64,000 nt of DNA from KBS-96 sp963722585 (GCA_963722585.1 CAVRNU010000012.1:286321-350320), one strand, 5' to 3'; positions 34,545 through 43,793 are shown, numbered from the stretch's first letter. Made by a program: numbers and translations. The notes: generated by a model not told the origin, from the sequence alone.

Positions 34545-35960
34545 TCAGCCACGCAGCCGGTTGCCCTCGGCCCCATTCTCCTGTTGAAATTGACTCTCGA
34601 TTTCCCGCGCAATCTGGTCTTTCACTTCCTGTCTCGCGTCGCACAGATACTTAAACGCAAGCTTTTGATAAACCTGTTGCTTCATCGTGGGTGAGGCAAT
34701 CCCGATGTTTAACAGCGCCTGCGCGTCGGCAAGCTCCGTGCCAAAATCGCCGATATCGAATTCATCCAGGCCCGAAACCGAAGAGATCACTTCGTCCGCG
34801 CGGGCTGTGCATACGGAATCGAGAACACGCCGAATCGTGTCTTTCACCAGGTCGCCGTATCCTCGCAGCACTTCCTGCGTAATGATGAAATCTCGTTGCT
34901 TTGCGAGCCCCGATTCCGGATGCGACATCATGCCTTCGCCCGCGGCCTGCGACATGTAGCAGACCCGGTAGATTTCATCGCGCAACCGTTCGAGATTGTC
35001 CGAGGCGATCTGGTACACCTTTCCGTCCGGCTCGGTCCAGCCGAAGCGATCCTGGGGTCCAAGTTGAATGTAATAGGACTCGCCAACGATCTGGTTCCAA
35101 CTTCGCTCTGAGTAAATCACGGGCATCGCGAAGAGGCCCATCGTGATCGCCCAGCTCAGCGCGTTCGACTTGTTGAAATGCTCAAGTTGCAGCAACCCGG
35201 CTTTATTCATCAACCACAATCCCTCGCTCACTTGCATCGTGAACATGGGTACGCGATTCGCTTTGGCCAAGCCATGTAACCCTTGAGAAACGAGTTCGGT
35301 ATGCGACTTCTCTGCTCGCTGTTCTCGCCGGTAAATCCGGAATTCCTGCTTGTCGAAGTAGTACCAGTAGGTTTCCTCGACGATTTCAGCGCTCTCTACG
35401 TTCGGCTGCCGCTTTTGCTTCCGCCTCAGAACAATCCAGTCGTATTGCCCGTTTTCGTCGAGGCTCCAGTTAATCAGCTCCTCCGCTGTGTATCGAATCA
35501 GGAACGCTCGCGATAGTCCGGCTGCGTCTTCTTCGGCGCGATTGACGGCGGCGCGGTCGTGACGCGGGAAATCGATCAGAATGTGAGCCGCGCCAGAGAT
35601 CAGCGTGTCGATGAAACATTTTCGGAAAAACTCCGAAAGACTGGTGCCTCTCAAGTCGCAATCGTCGCAGAACGACGCGAGGAATCGCCGGCCTGCGTCG
35701 CTCTCCCCGTCGAAGGTCAGAATCGGTTCACGCCGGAAAAGCGTTGCCGCGTACCAGTCGATGATCGATCCAATATAGTTTTCGTAGAAAACCCGGTATA
35801 ACCGCTCGGCGTATACGTCCAGCGGCTCCTTTTGCCGGCGCGTCAGGTAGTGTCCGGCGTTCAATTTCATCTGCTCGCCGCCGGCGTATAGGTCGCGATA
35901 GCATTGCCACATGGCCTTGCGGTGAAGGTATTCAGGATGTTCCCGATCGATATCAAACAT
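34545..35960 (-). CDS. portal protein
   Basis: The product is 471 residues with GAGGAA before the ATG. It has the DUF4055-like portal pattern: HRKAMWQCYRDLYAGGEQM, YAERLYRVFYENYIGSIIDW, then AAHILIDFPRHDRAAVN, IRYTAEELINWSLDENG and a stem region SYYIQLGPQDRFGWTEPDGK. The region RVCYMSQAAGEGMMSHPESG and the helical C-terminus are also portal-like. It would form the dodecameric channel at one capsid vertex, to which the terminase docks. It lies between the large terminase and scaffold genes, the standard order. Confidence 0.85.
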   Translation of the reverse strand: MFDIDREHPEYLHRKAMWQCYRDLYAGGEQMKLNAGHYLTRRQKEPLDVYAERLYRVFYENYIGSIIDWYAATLFRREPILTFDGESDAGRRFLASFCDDCDLRGTSLSEFFRKCFIDTLISGAAHILIDFPRHDRAAVNRAEEDAAGLSRAFLIRYTAEELINWSLDENGQYDWIVLRRKQKRQPNVESAEIVEETYWYYFDKQEFRIYRREQRAEKSHTELVSQGLHGLAKANRVPMFTMQVSEGLWLMNKAGLLQLEHFNKSNALSWAITMGLFAMPVIYSERSWNQIVGESYYIQLGPQDRFGWTEPDGKVYQIASDNLERLRDEIYRVCYMSQAAGEGMMSHPESGLAKQRDFIITQEVLRGYGDLVKDTIRRVLDSVCTARADEVISSVSGLDEFDIGDFGTELADAQALLNIGIASPTMKQQVYQKLAFKYLCDARQEVKDQIAREIESQFQQENGAEGNRLRG

Positions 35961-36019
35961 AAGTTCCTCTTTCCCTTGTGAACAGCGCCGTCAGAGAGCC
36001 GCCGTGTATCTTCGCGTTC

Positions 36020-37333
36020 TCAAATCAATCTCCGATTCATCTCGCCCACGCTTGGTTTGTCTCCATACAACTCCCACACCAAATAGCCCAACGCATCGGA
36101 AATATGCGTGCGCCTGGCATCCCTGGCCTTGTCGACCACGCCTTCGTTCGGCTTAAAAACTACTTCTTCAAAATCCTTCGTCAGTTCGCGACAGCGTGGA
36201 TCTAAGGTCAACCGTACTTCTCCAGAAGCATTCAGGAGAAACGCGTTCACCAATTTCACTCGCTTTAGCACCGCCGGATTGCTCATCGGCACCCGGAACG
36301 TCGCGTTGTGAAAACCCGATACTCCGAGATGCCTCCGCAGCTCGGCATATGCATCTCCGAGCGCCGTTACGCTGCGTTGCCGTCCGCTTGCGTCGCCCGT
36401 GATAACCAAACCAGCCGGCGCTCTCGCAATCCTGCTGTGTAGTGCCTCCACGGCATCCGACACTGTGGCGTTCTCCAGGCAGATTTCGGCGATAACTCGA
36501 ATTCCGCCGCCGTCTTCCTGCGCCAGCACCGAACACAACGGACTCACGTTGAAGTCAAGGCTCCAATACAGCAGTTTGCGCGGATCGAATTCCGCTTCTC
36601 GCACATTCCGCTCCCGATCGAAGCTCTCGTAGACGCGTCCCTGCGTGATATTCAGGTATTCGCCCAAGACTTCCTGGCGATAGAACCGCTCATCGTAACT
36701 GAACTCTAATCTCTTGTAAAAATCCGGGTTCGCCGCGAGCACATACTTGTTTTCAAGCGGCTTTGCCCGCACACATTCATATCCATGAACCGGGGATTGT
36801 ATGAACCTCCGGTAAACCCAATCTTGTCCGTTAGGGGTCCAAACGCCAAACCCACATAGATGCTTGGCTCTCGGGTCCCGTAACCGCGCCTCGAGCCGTG
36901 TCCAGCCATCTTCGCTGGTAAACGTCAGTTCATCAATCCCGAACCACGCAAGATTCGTCCCTCTCAGCCTTTCGGGCTCGTCCAGCGATCGAAGCAAAAT
37001 TTCCGACTCGATCTCGCCGATCCGGACGATGTTATCCGATTTTGCAAACTCATACGGAATCGCGTTTTCATCCAGCAGGCGCAAGAGCGCTACCTGGGTT
37101 ACGTCACGCATCATCCGATATGTCGGCGCGCCTAACAGTCCCTGACATCCCGGATTCTGAATCGCAAGCCGCAAGGCCGTGAAGCACAACGCCATGCTCT
37201 TGCCGGAACCAACCGGACCTGAAAATCCTTTGAACCGCGCCGCGCATTCGACAAACTGCCGCTGCGAAGGCAGCGCGTTAAACTCGATTTTCCATTCCTC
37301 TAGGTTGTACTCTCGTTCTTTTTGTCGATCCAT
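36020..37333 (-). CDS. phage terminase large subunit
   Basis: The product is 437 residues. The packaging ATPase has Walker A GPVGSGKS (residues 39-46) and Walker B LAWFGIDELT (Asp134, Glu135). The C-terminal RNase H-like nuclease shows its three acidic positions: Asp260 (YWSLDFNVSP), Asp314 (ITGDASGRQRS) and Asp413 (THISDALGYL). It matches Terminase_6/PBSX-type large subunits. It cuts and pumps DNA into the procapsid. Both active sites look intact. The start overlaps the preceding small gene by 34 bp. Confidence 0.92.
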   Translation of the reverse strand: MDRQKEREYNLEEWKIEFNALPSQRQFVECAARFKGFSGPVGSGKSMALCFTALRLAIQNPGCQGLLGAPTYRMMRDVTQVALLRLLDENAIPYEFAKSDNIVRIGEIESEILLRSLDEPERLRGTNLAWFGIDELTFTSEDGWTRLEARLRDPRAKHLCGFGVWTPNGQDWVYRRFIQSPVHGYECVRAKPLENKYVLAANPDFYKRLEFSYDERFYRQEVLGEYLNITQGRVYESFDRERNVREAEFDPRKLLYWSLDFNVSPLCSVLAQEDGGGIRVIAEICLENATVSDAVEALHSRIARAPAGLVITGDASGRQRSVTALGDAYAELRRHLGVSGFHNATFRVPMSNPAVLKRVKLVNAFLLNASGEVRLTLDPRCRELTKDFEEVVFKPNEGVVDKARDARRTHISDALGYLVWELYGDKPSVGEMNRRLI

Positions 37334-37584
37334 ACAACGCGTAGTTCCTTTGGCCGCTTACCTTCTCGCTTCTGCTCACTCTCTTTTTCGAGTTCTCTTA
37401 GCCGCGCCAGGTCGGCAACCGTGATCTTGTCTGCTCGCAACCATAAATGACCCTGCGCCTTACGGCGGAACCCCGTGACAAACTCGTCGAAATCCATTTC
37501 CGCTGCCGGTTTGTCTAACGCCGCTCCATCTTCCGTTCGGGTATCCTCTTTCAAGCTCTGCTTCGGCTCACGCTTGCTTGCCAT
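37300..37584 (-). CDS. small protein before the large terminase; possible small subunit
   Basis: The product is 94 residues and overlaps the terminase start. It is charged, with one compact part (MDFDEFVTGFRRKAQGHLWL, ITVADLARLRELEKESEQKR). Position and size suggest a terminase small subunit or packaging cofactor, but no helix-turn-helix is obvious. It is the first gene of the cluster; the promoter should lie within 37585-37783, where no clear hexamers were found, only a GTCGCG...CGCGAC hairpin near 37739-37757. Confidence 0.5.
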   Translation of the reverse strand: MASKREPKQSLKEDTRTEDGAALDKPAAEMDFDEFVTGFRRKAQGHLWLRADKITVADLARLRELEKESEQKREGKRPKELRVVWIDKKNESTT

Positions 37585-37783
37585 ACGTTGTGCGCGTCCG
37601 ACATCGCGCGCATGCTCCCTCTCACGGGGAAAACGTTAGCAGCCGCTTGTGAGCCAAGCCGCAATAGCCCAGTCGCAAACCATTGATAAAGCGGCGAATA
37701 AAGTTGAAAGAATTTTGTTATCAGCAATCGAGCAGCCCGTCGCGTGATACGCGCGACCCCGGCCCGCGTTGCATCCTGGAGTT

Positions 37784-38308
37784 ATGAAGATTATGTCTTC
37801 CAAGGAAGTGCTCAAAAATAAGCTGTTCACCGTGACCGACGAGCGTGCAGTCGATCCCGACGGTTTTGAAATTCACCGCTCTATCGTTCGCCACCCGGGT
37901 TCCGCGGTCATGATCGCTGTCGATGACAAGAATCGCGTCCTCTTAGTTCGGCAATTCCGGTTGCCGGCCCGCCAAAAGCTCTGGGAAATTCCTGCCGGAC
38001 GCCTAGATCCAGGTGAGACGCCGCTGAAGGCAGCCAAGCGCGAGTTGCGGGAAGAGACCGGAGTCAAAGCCAACAATTGGATAAAGCTCGCTTCCTTTTA
38101 CGCTAGTCCCGGGTACGTCGCCGAAAAAATGAACCTGTTCCTGGCGAAGGAATTGACTCTTGGCGAGCAGGATCTGATGGATGACGAACGGATCGAACTT
38201 GGATGGTTCACTGTGCGGCAGATGCGGGATATGATTCATACCGGCAAGCTGCTGGACGCCAAAACAATTGTCGCCTATTATCTGTGGCGGGACCGTGGTA
38301 AATCGTAA
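37784..38308 (+). CDS. NUDIX hydrolase, ADP-ribose pyrophosphatase-like
   Basis: The product is 174 residues from ATG 37784, which has GGAG seven bases upstream; an in-frame GTG/ATG at 37769 is less likely. It contains a complete Nudix box, G-x5-E-x7-REL-x-EE-x-G-V (GRLDPGETPLKAAKRELREE then TGV), preceded by VLLVRQFRLPARQKLWEIPA, the usual context of ADP-ribose pyrophosphatases. It would hydrolyse nucleoside diphosphate derivatives in the cytoplasm. It is divergent from the virion cluster and marks the return to ordinary chromosome. Confidence 0.92.
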   Translation: MKIMSSKEVLKNKLFTVTDERAVDPDGFEIHRSIVRHPGSAVMIAVDDKNRVLLVRQFRLPARQKLWEIPAGRLDPGETPLKAAKRELREETGVKANNWIKLASFYASPGYVAEKMNLFLAKELTLGEQDLMDDERIELGWFTVRQMRDMIHTGKLLDAKTIVAYYLWRDRGKS

Positions 38309-38377
38309 AAAAACGATACCGTAAACGTTAACGACGTGTAATGACTAGTCCTCAGTTCAGTATCCTGTGTGGTTGAG

Positions 38378-39967
38378 ATGAAAACCGTAGTTCTGATCGC
38401 AAGCGGCGACCTGCGCCTCGCCGCCAACCAAAAATGCTGGCCCACGCAAAGCAGGGTCGAAGAGGCCGTGACCAAAGCTGTCCGCAGCTTCGGGTTTGAG
38501 GTGACGCGAGGGCACCCCTATGATCCTGGGAAGCAGCACGGGTTCATTGACTCGCAGAAGTACGGAATGACAGTGTTTCGCGAGATCCCGAGCGATGCTC
38601 CGATCATCGTCGTCGAAGCCGTATGGCAGTATAGTCATCACGTCCTGCCGGGATTGATCACCCATGGGGGACCCATCCTTACCGTCGCTAATTGGAGCGG
38701 CGAATGGCCTGGCTTGGTCGGCATGCTGAACCTCAACGGATCGTTAACGAAGGCTGGAGTTCCCTATACGACCCTGTGGTCGGAAAATTTCTTGGACGAT
38801 TACTTCCTGTCCCGCTTGAAAGCGTGGCTTTGTGGCCAGCCTGTTCGGCACGATTTGAGTCATGTGCGGCCGCTCTCAACGATATATCTTCCGCCCGGTG
38901 CCGGCGCTGCCGGACGCGAACAGGCCACGCGGCTGAAGCGCGAAAAAGCGATTCTGGGCGTCTTCGACGAAGGCTGCATGGGCATGTTCAACGCGATCAT
39001 CCCGGACCATCTGCTGAATCCGGTTGGAGTTTACAAGGAGAGGTTAAGCCAGGCTACTCTTTACGCCGCCCTCCGCCAAGTGCCGGATGTCGAGGCCTTC
39101 GCTGTACGCGCCTGGCTCGACGAGCGAGGCGTGCGCTTTATCACCGGCAGCAATCCTGAAATCGATCTCACCGACGAACAGATTCTCGATCAGTGCCGGA
39201 TGTACATCGCCGCTCTCCGAATTGCCGATGAATTCGGCTGCGATGCGGTTGGCATTCAGTACCAGCAGGGTTTGAAAGATCTTGCCCCGGCGTCCGACCT
39301 GGCCGAAGGCTTACTCAACAACACCGACCGTCCTCCTGTCCGATCCGCTGATGGAAGCCGTGTGCTTTACGATGGTCAGCCGCTTCCTCATTTCAACGAA
39401 GTGGACGAATGCGCCGGCCTCGATGCGCTCGTCACAAACCGAATATGGAAGGCTTTCGGCTTTTCTCCGGAAACCACGCTCCACGATATTCGCTATGGTG
39501 AGAGCTACAACGGAGATTTCGTCTGGGTTTTCGAGATATCCGGAGCAGCGCCGCCGGCTCATTTAACCGGGGGCTATGCCGGTGTTACCAGCGAACGGCA
39601 GCCGCCGATGTACTTCAGGCTTGGAGGCGGCACCGTCAAAGGCGTAAGCAAGCCAGGCGAAATAGTCTGGAGCCGGATCTTTATCGAGAATGGGAAACTG
39701 AAGGCCGATCTCGGCCGGGCTAAAGTAGTTGCACTACCCGCCGAAGAAACAGAGCGCCGCTGGAGAATCACAACGCCGCAGTGGCCGATTATGCACGCCG
39801 TCACCTATGGTGTGTCTCGCAACCAGATGATGGCGCGCCACAAAGCCAATCACGTACAGGTGGCTTATGCTCCCGACGAAACGGGCGCGAAACAAGCCCT
39901 TGCAGCTAAAGCTGCCTGCTTTGCCGAGCTAGGACTCGAAGTCAACTACTGCGGCGTCGATGGCTGA
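38378..39967 (+). CDS. fucose/arabinose isomerase-like protein
   Basis: The product is 529 residues from ATG 38378, nine bases inside a longer frame. It has the fucose isomerase-like domain arrangement: N-terminal Rossmann-type start (KTVVLIASGDLRLAANQ), GGPILTVANWSGEWPGLVGM, FDEGCMGMFNAIIPDHLL, an active-site-like EFGCDAVGIQYQQGLKDL and a C-terminal metal region (FNEVDECAGLDALV). L-fucose isomerases convert an aldose to a ketose with Mn2+. This is a distant branch, so the sugar is not certain. It stands alone. Confidence 0.75.
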   Translation: MKTVVLIASGDLRLAANQKCWPTQSRVEEAVTKAVRSFGFEVTRGHPYDPGKQHGFIDSQKYGMTVFREIPSDAPIIVVEAVWQYSHHVLPGLITHGGPILTVANWSGEWPGLVGMLNLNGSLTKAGVPYTTLWSENFLDDYFLSRLKAWLCGQPVRHDLSHVRPLSTIYLPPGAGAAGREQATRLKREKAILGVFDEGCMGMFNAIIPDHLLNPVGVYKERLSQATLYAALRQVPDVEAFAVRAWLDERGVRFITGSNPEIDLTDEQILDQCRMYIAALRIADEFGCDAVGIQYQQGLKDLAPASDLAEGLLNNTDRPPVRSADGSRVLYDGQPLPHFNEVDECAGLDALVTNRIWKAFGFSPETTLHDIRYGESYNGDFVWVFEISGAAPPAHLTGGYAGVTSERQPPMYFRLGGGTVKGVSKPGEIVWSRIFIENGKLKADLGRAKVVALPAEETERRWRITTPQWPIMHAVTYGVSRNQMMARHKANHVQVAYAPDETGAKQALAAKAACFAELGLEVNYCGVDG

Positions 39968-39979
39968 CGCCTTTTCCCA

Positions 39980-40801
39980 TCAACGTTTCGGCCCATACTG
40001 CAAACCCTCCTCGCCAAGGATGGACTGGACTGCCGTCATGAGCGCCACTCGATTCGGCAGTCCCGATTCGTGTTGCAGCTTTAGTGCGTAACGCGCGATA
40101 TTCAGGCCGTCGCGAACTGTATAGCTCTCGTCCGCCGCATGCGCCTGCTGCAAGAAATCCGTAACATATTGCAAAATCTCTTCGGACGAAAACGGAAGGT
40201 TCTCTCGCAGGATTGCCAGCTCTTCTTCCCGCTCCGGAAAATCGATCAGAATCTGCGGCTGCAAACGCGAATGTATGTACTCCGGAAGGTCGAATGTGGA
40301 CGAATCTTCGTTCATCGTCGCGACGAGCCTGAAACTCGGATGAGCCTTTATCTTCACTCCCGCCACAATCGACTCGACGTAGCGCCGGTTATCGAGCAGT
40401 GGAGCCAGGCTCGCCCAGCTTTTCTCGCTCATCCGGTTGCCCTCATCCAGAATCGCAACGCCGCCGCGAATCATCGCGGTGACAAGCGGCGACGCCACGT
40501 ACTTCAGTTTCGATGCGCTCTCGATGACCGGCGTAATCAGCAAATCTTCGGGTCGGGTATCGACGGTCGCCTGGAGAATATACACTTCCCGGCCGAGCCG
40601 CTTCGCCGCCGCGTACGCCATTGTCGTCTTGCCCACGCCCGGTTTTCCTAACAATCGCGGATTCATGGGCGTATCGCGCTCGTCCAGCACCAGCCACGCC
40701 GCCATGAGCTGCCGCATGGCTTCTTCCTGTCCAACCCAGGTGACCTGCAGTTCGTCAGGATGGGCAAGGTGTAGCTCGAGACCTTCAATCGTAAACGTCA
40801 T
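39980..40801 (-). CDS. MoxR-type AAA+ ATPase
   Basis: The product is 273 residues. Walker A is LLGKPGVGKTT (about residues 50-60), Walker B VAILDEGNRMSE, sensor 1 LVATMNED, and an arginine finger region YIHSRLQPQILIDFPER. This is the AAA_5/MoxR-like architecture; relatives act as chaperones for metal or cofactor insertion, often with VWA proteins. The gene lies 9 bp after the DNA glycosylase gene on the same strand. A VWFA protein is encoded 1.5 kb upstream, but not in the same transcript. Confidence 0.88.
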   Translation of the reverse strand: MTFTIEGLELHLAHPDELQVTWVGQEEAMRQLMAAWLVLDERDTPMNPRLLGKPGVGKTTMAYAAAKRLGREVYILQATVDTRPEDLLITPVIESASKLKYVASPLVTAMIRGGVAILDEGNRMSEKSWASLAPLLDNRRYVESIVAGVKIKAHPSFRLVATMNEDSSTFDLPEYIHSRLQPQILIDFPEREEELAILRENLPFSSEEILQYVTDFLQQAHAADESYTVRDGLNIARYALKLQHESGLPNRVALMTAVQSILGEEGLQYGPKR

Positions 40802-40810
40802 TTCAAGAAA

Positions 40811-41416
40811 TCACCGGAGCGTGGCGAAGCCGTCCAGACTCCGCCACAGGTACCACGTGGCTACTGAGCAGTACGGATGCCAGCACGCGCTAATGCGAAG
40901 CACGTCCGCGGGTTTCGGCATGTCGTCAAGGTTGTACGCCCGCCGGATCGCGTTCCGCACTCCGAGGTCTGCAATCGGAAGAACATTCGGCCGCCCGAGC
41001 GCGAATATCAGAAACATTTGCGCTGTCCAGACACCGACTCCTTTCGCTGCTGTCAGTAGCTCGACCACCTCTTCATCGGCAAGTTCGGCCAGCTTGTTGA
41101 AACGGATCTTACGGCCTGCCACTTTCCCGGCAAGATCGCGAATGTATGCAGATTTCTGAGCGGACAGCCCGCAAGCGCGTAGCTCTTCGGGTTCGAGCCG
41201 CAGGACGCCGCGTGCCGAAAACCTTGGCCCCACCGCTTTTTTGAGTTTCGCGAAGATACTTGCCGCCGCCTTGCCGCTGACCTGTTGATAAACGATCGCG
41301 CGGACCAAGGTTTCAAATGTCGGCTCTCGCGGCGCCAGCCCATATGCGCCGACTGTCTCGATGATCGCACCCAGAATGGGATCGGCTTGCTTGAGGTGAA
41401 CGATAGCGGCTTGCAT
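40811..41416 (-). CDS. DNA-3-methyladenine glycosylase II-like (HhH-GPD)
   Basis: The product is 201 residues. It contains the helix-hairpin-helix and GPD loop LLTAAKGVGVWTAQMFLIFA, followed by the catalytic Asp in VLPIADLGVRNAI. The front part (TFETLVRAIVYQQVSGKAAA) is typical of the AlkA/Mag branch. It excises alkylated bases for repair. No iron-sulfur cysteines are present and no catalytic lysine precedes the GPD motif, so it is monofunctional. The start lies 95 bp from the divergent reductase gene. Confidence 0.9.
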   Translation of the reverse strand: MQAAIVHLKQADPILGAIIETVGAYGLAPREPTFETLVRAIVYQQVSGKAAASIFAKLKKAVGPRFSARGVLRLEPEELRACGLSAQKSAYIRDLAGKVAGRKIRFNKLAELADEEVVELLTAAKGVGVWTAQMFLIFALGRPNVLPIADLGVRNAIRRAYNLDDMPKPADVLRISACWHPYCSVATWYLWRSLDGFATLR

Positions 41417-41511
41417 GTGCCCGTAAATTCAGAATAGAACGCCGCTGGGTTCTCACGTACACCGCACTGGGCCGGCCGGCATTCTCGACATGTTCGATAT
41501 GCTGCAAAGAA

Positions 41512-42399
41512 ATGACTAAGCGAGTTGTCATCTTTGGAGGCGGAGGACAGCTCGGAGTTGAGCTGTGCCGCGAGTTTGAGAAACGGAATTGGGAGGTCAT
41601 CCGGTTCGACCGGCAATCCCTCGACGTGACCGATACTGCACGGGTCGAAACTGCAATCGCCAAAGCGGATCCTCGACTGGTCATTAATGCCGCTGCCTAC
41701 AATCAAGTGGATGTCGCAGAACGTGAACCTTTAGCTGCGTTCTCAGCTAACGCGCTGGCCGTGCGGAATATGGCAATGGCCTGCCGCCAAACCGATTCGC
41801 AGCTCGTGCACTTTTCGACTGACTACGTCTTTGATGGAACTAAAGGCAGCCCCTATGTCGAGACGGATCAGCCCCATCCGCTCGGGGCCTATGCCGTCTC
41901 TAAACTGGCCGGCGAATTGTACGCGCAAGCCTACCTCGATACGCCCCTCGTGATCAGAGTCTCTGGCGTATTCGGACCTGGTGGCTTGTTCACGCCGCGC
42001 GGCAATTTCGTCGAACTGATGTTGCGCATGGCGAATTCCGGATCGCCTATACGCGTCGTGGAAGACCACGTGGCTTCTCCCACGTATGCGCCGGAGCTTG
42101 CTCTTCGAACGGCCGGCCTCGTCGAGAAAGGCTCCACGGGAATATTCCACATCGGCGGCGGTGAGCCAATTTCCTGGTACAACTATGCCCGGCTCATCTT
42201 CGAGCTCGCTGGACTGCATCCCGAATTGAAGCCCACAAACGAACGGGAATACCGGACCGCTGCCCGCCGGCCGCGCTTTTCCGCTTTATCGAACGAAAAA
42301 ATGGAGCGCGCGGGCATCGCGGCAATGCCGCCTCTTCGCCAAGCGGTCGCCATGTACCTCGATGAAAGACAGCACGCTAAGCCGCATCGTTCCGCGTAG
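41512..42399 (+). CDS. rfbD: dTDP-4-dehydrorhamnose reductase-like protein (RmlD family)
   Basis: The product is 295 residues. The dinucleotide-binding motif is VVIFGGGGQLGVEL, followed by INAAAYNQVDVAEREP, FSTDYVFDGTKGSPY, and the catalytic YxxxK in YAVSKLAGE. These are signature RmlD features; the enzyme reduces dTDP-4-keto-L-rhamnose with NAD(P)H in the last step of dTDP-rhamnose synthesis. The other rml genes are not in the window, so the exact sugar is inferred from family. Its 3' end overlaps the convergent VWFA gene by 23 bp. Confidence 0.85.
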   Translation: MTKRVVIFGGGGQLGVELCREFEKRNWEVIRFDRQSLDVTDTARVETAIAKADPRLVINAAAYNQVDVAEREPLAAFSANALAVRNMAMACRQTDSQLVHFSTDYVFDGTKGSPYVETDQPHPLGAYAVSKLAGELYAQAYLDTPLVIRVSGVFGPGGLFTPRGNFVELMLRMANSGSPIRVVEDHVASPTYAPELALRTAGLVEKGSTGIFHIGGGEPISWYNYARLIFELAGLHPELKPTNEREYRTAARRPRFSALSNEKMERAGIAAMPPLRQAVAMYLDERQHAKPHRSA

Positions 42400-43414
42400 C
42401 GTAGTAGCCTTTTCGCGCTTGGACCAGGTCGTCTTTGTCGCGCACCCGGATGTCGATCTTACGGAACTTGCCGTCGCGAACCGGATTGCTCGGCTTGTAC
42501 GCGATCACGTATTGATTCCTCATCTCGTCCTGGATTTCCTTGAAAACCTCTTGCAGCGTGTGGTTCTTGTCAACCACAAACACTCGCCCGCCCGTCTGGT
42601 CCGACATTTTTCGGAGATCCGATTCCCCGCCGCCGACACCCATACCCGCCGACCAGTAAAACGCGCGATCGACATAGTAAATGCTGTAGATAATTGTGTC
42701 GGCCCGCTGCGCCGCCTCAATTGCCTGGTCGCGCTTGTAATAGCTTCCTTGGTCTTCGCCATCCGTGATTAGAATGACCGCCTTGCGGCCCACCTCAGCC
42801 TTTAGCTTTTCGTTGGCCGCTAGGTAAACCGCGTCGAAAAGAAGCGTACCCTTCGGAGGACCCATATCCGGAACCGTCCCGGGTGTGGTCGCGACCGGGC
42901 CTCGCGGCCCACCCCCTGGGCCTCCCGTCACATCGCCTCTTAATTCGCGGAGAGCCGCCTTTAGGGCCCTGGGCGATCCGGTCAAATCTTGAAGCAGTTC
43001 GGTGTCTCGGCCGAAAGCAATCAGAAACGCCTCATCTTTCGGCCGGATGACGTCTGCAAAGAAGGCCGAAGCAGCCTGACGTTCAATCTCGATGAGATTC
43101 ACCTGGCTCGCGCTTACGTCGACAAGCAAACCGAGTGTAAGCGGCAGATCACTTTCACGCGTGAAGCGGGAAACCGTTTGCTCCTTGCCATCCTCATACA
43201 AGTTGAAATCGTCCTTGGCCAGATTGGGAACTAGCGCTCCCCCCTTCTTCTTACGAACGGTGAACAGGATATTAACCAAATCCACATCTACCCGGATCAC
43301 AGTTGAGGGGCTGCTTGAATCCTGATCGCTTTCGGGCGGTGGTTGCGCGCGTCCTAATAACATCCCGCGGCCCAGCAAAGCCGCCAACAACATCCCATAC
43401 TCCCTGCGCGTCAT
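42377..43414 (-). CDS. VWFA-related acidobacterial protein
   Basis: The product is 345 residues with a secretion signal (MLLAALLGRGMLLGRAQ). It has the acidobacterial VWFA-related domain: VDLVNILFTVRKKKGG, LAKDDFNLYEDGKEQTVSRF, the MIDAS start LGLLVDVSASQVNL, VILITDGEDQGS, and a C-terminal NQYVIAYKPSNPVRDGKFRK. A Gly/Pro-rich insert (GGPGGGPRGPV) lies in the middle. These proteins are abundant in Acidobacteria and their function is not known; protein-protein binding is assumed from the fold. It overlaps the convergent rfbD-like gene. Confidence 0.88.
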   Translation of the reverse strand: MTRREYGMLLAALLGRGMLLGRAQPPPESDQDSSSPSTVIRVDVDLVNILFTVRKKKGGALVPNLAKDDFNLYEDGKEQTVSRFTRESDLPLTLGLLVDVSASQVNLIEIERQAASAFFADVIRPKDEAFLIAFGRDTELLQDLTGSPRALKAALRELRGDVTGGPGGGPRGPVATTPGTVPDMGPPKGTLLFDAVYLAANEKLKAEVGRKAVILITDGEDQGSYYKRDQAIEAAQRADTIIYSIYYVDRAFYWSAGMGVGGGESDLRKMSDQTGGRVFVVDKNHTLQEVFKEIQDEMRNQYVIAYKPSNPVRDGKFRKIDIRVRDKDDLVQARKGYYATRNDAA

Positions 43415-43793
43415 TATCTTTAAAATATCTCTTTGCTTCGCGACGTGCCGGGATTTAGGTGTGTTTCACACCTTTTGCGCTTTGATGCCTGTGACATTGT
43501 GGTCGAAGAGGCGAAGAATTAGTTTTCGCTTGCGCAAGGCTCCATTTCCGGCTATATTTGTTTGACAGGGCGTAGGCCCGCTTCCCATGCGCATTGAGGC
43601 ATTCAGCACGGTACCCGCTAAACCACCCAAGCCGGGCTACCGCGCGGAGTTTATCAGCCTCTCTACGGCCCTCATCTTTAGCATTGGCGACGTCGGCCGC
43701 CACTAAGTCTCTCACCCTGTAGCCCGGCTGTTAATTCAGTTCCCAAACCTAAAGGTTTTGTGTCTCTTTCAGGCGTTTAGGAGACGCCCATAT
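43415..43793. other. divergent intergenic region with stem-loops, no gene
   Basis: These 379 bp separate the VWFA gene (minus) from the MATE gene (plus). A stem with one bulge pairs CGGTACCCG (43609-43617) with CGGGCTACCG (43633-43642). AAACC-TAAA-GGTTT (43745-43758) is a small hairpin followed by T-rich sequence. GGCGT (43772-43776) pairs with ACGCC (43884 minus 100, that is 43784-43788), placing AGGAG in the loop just before the MATE start. This suggests a structured leader. No known riboswitch consensus was recognised. Confidence 0.45.

Noticed and set aside
20714..37584. R-type pyocin or type VI/eCIS contractile apparatus
   Set aside because: There is a terminase, portal, coat and scaffold, and no sheath, baseplate wedge or ATPase genes of contractile systems.
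43570..43645. tRNA-like fold on the minus strand
   Set aside because: An acceptor-like GCCCGGC and a D-arm-like stretch occur, but no GTTC-type T arm and no proper anticodon stem could be drawn.
43455..43715. 86-codon minus-strand open frame
   Set aside because: Lies in the stem-loop-rich intergenic region; no ribosome site, no coding character.
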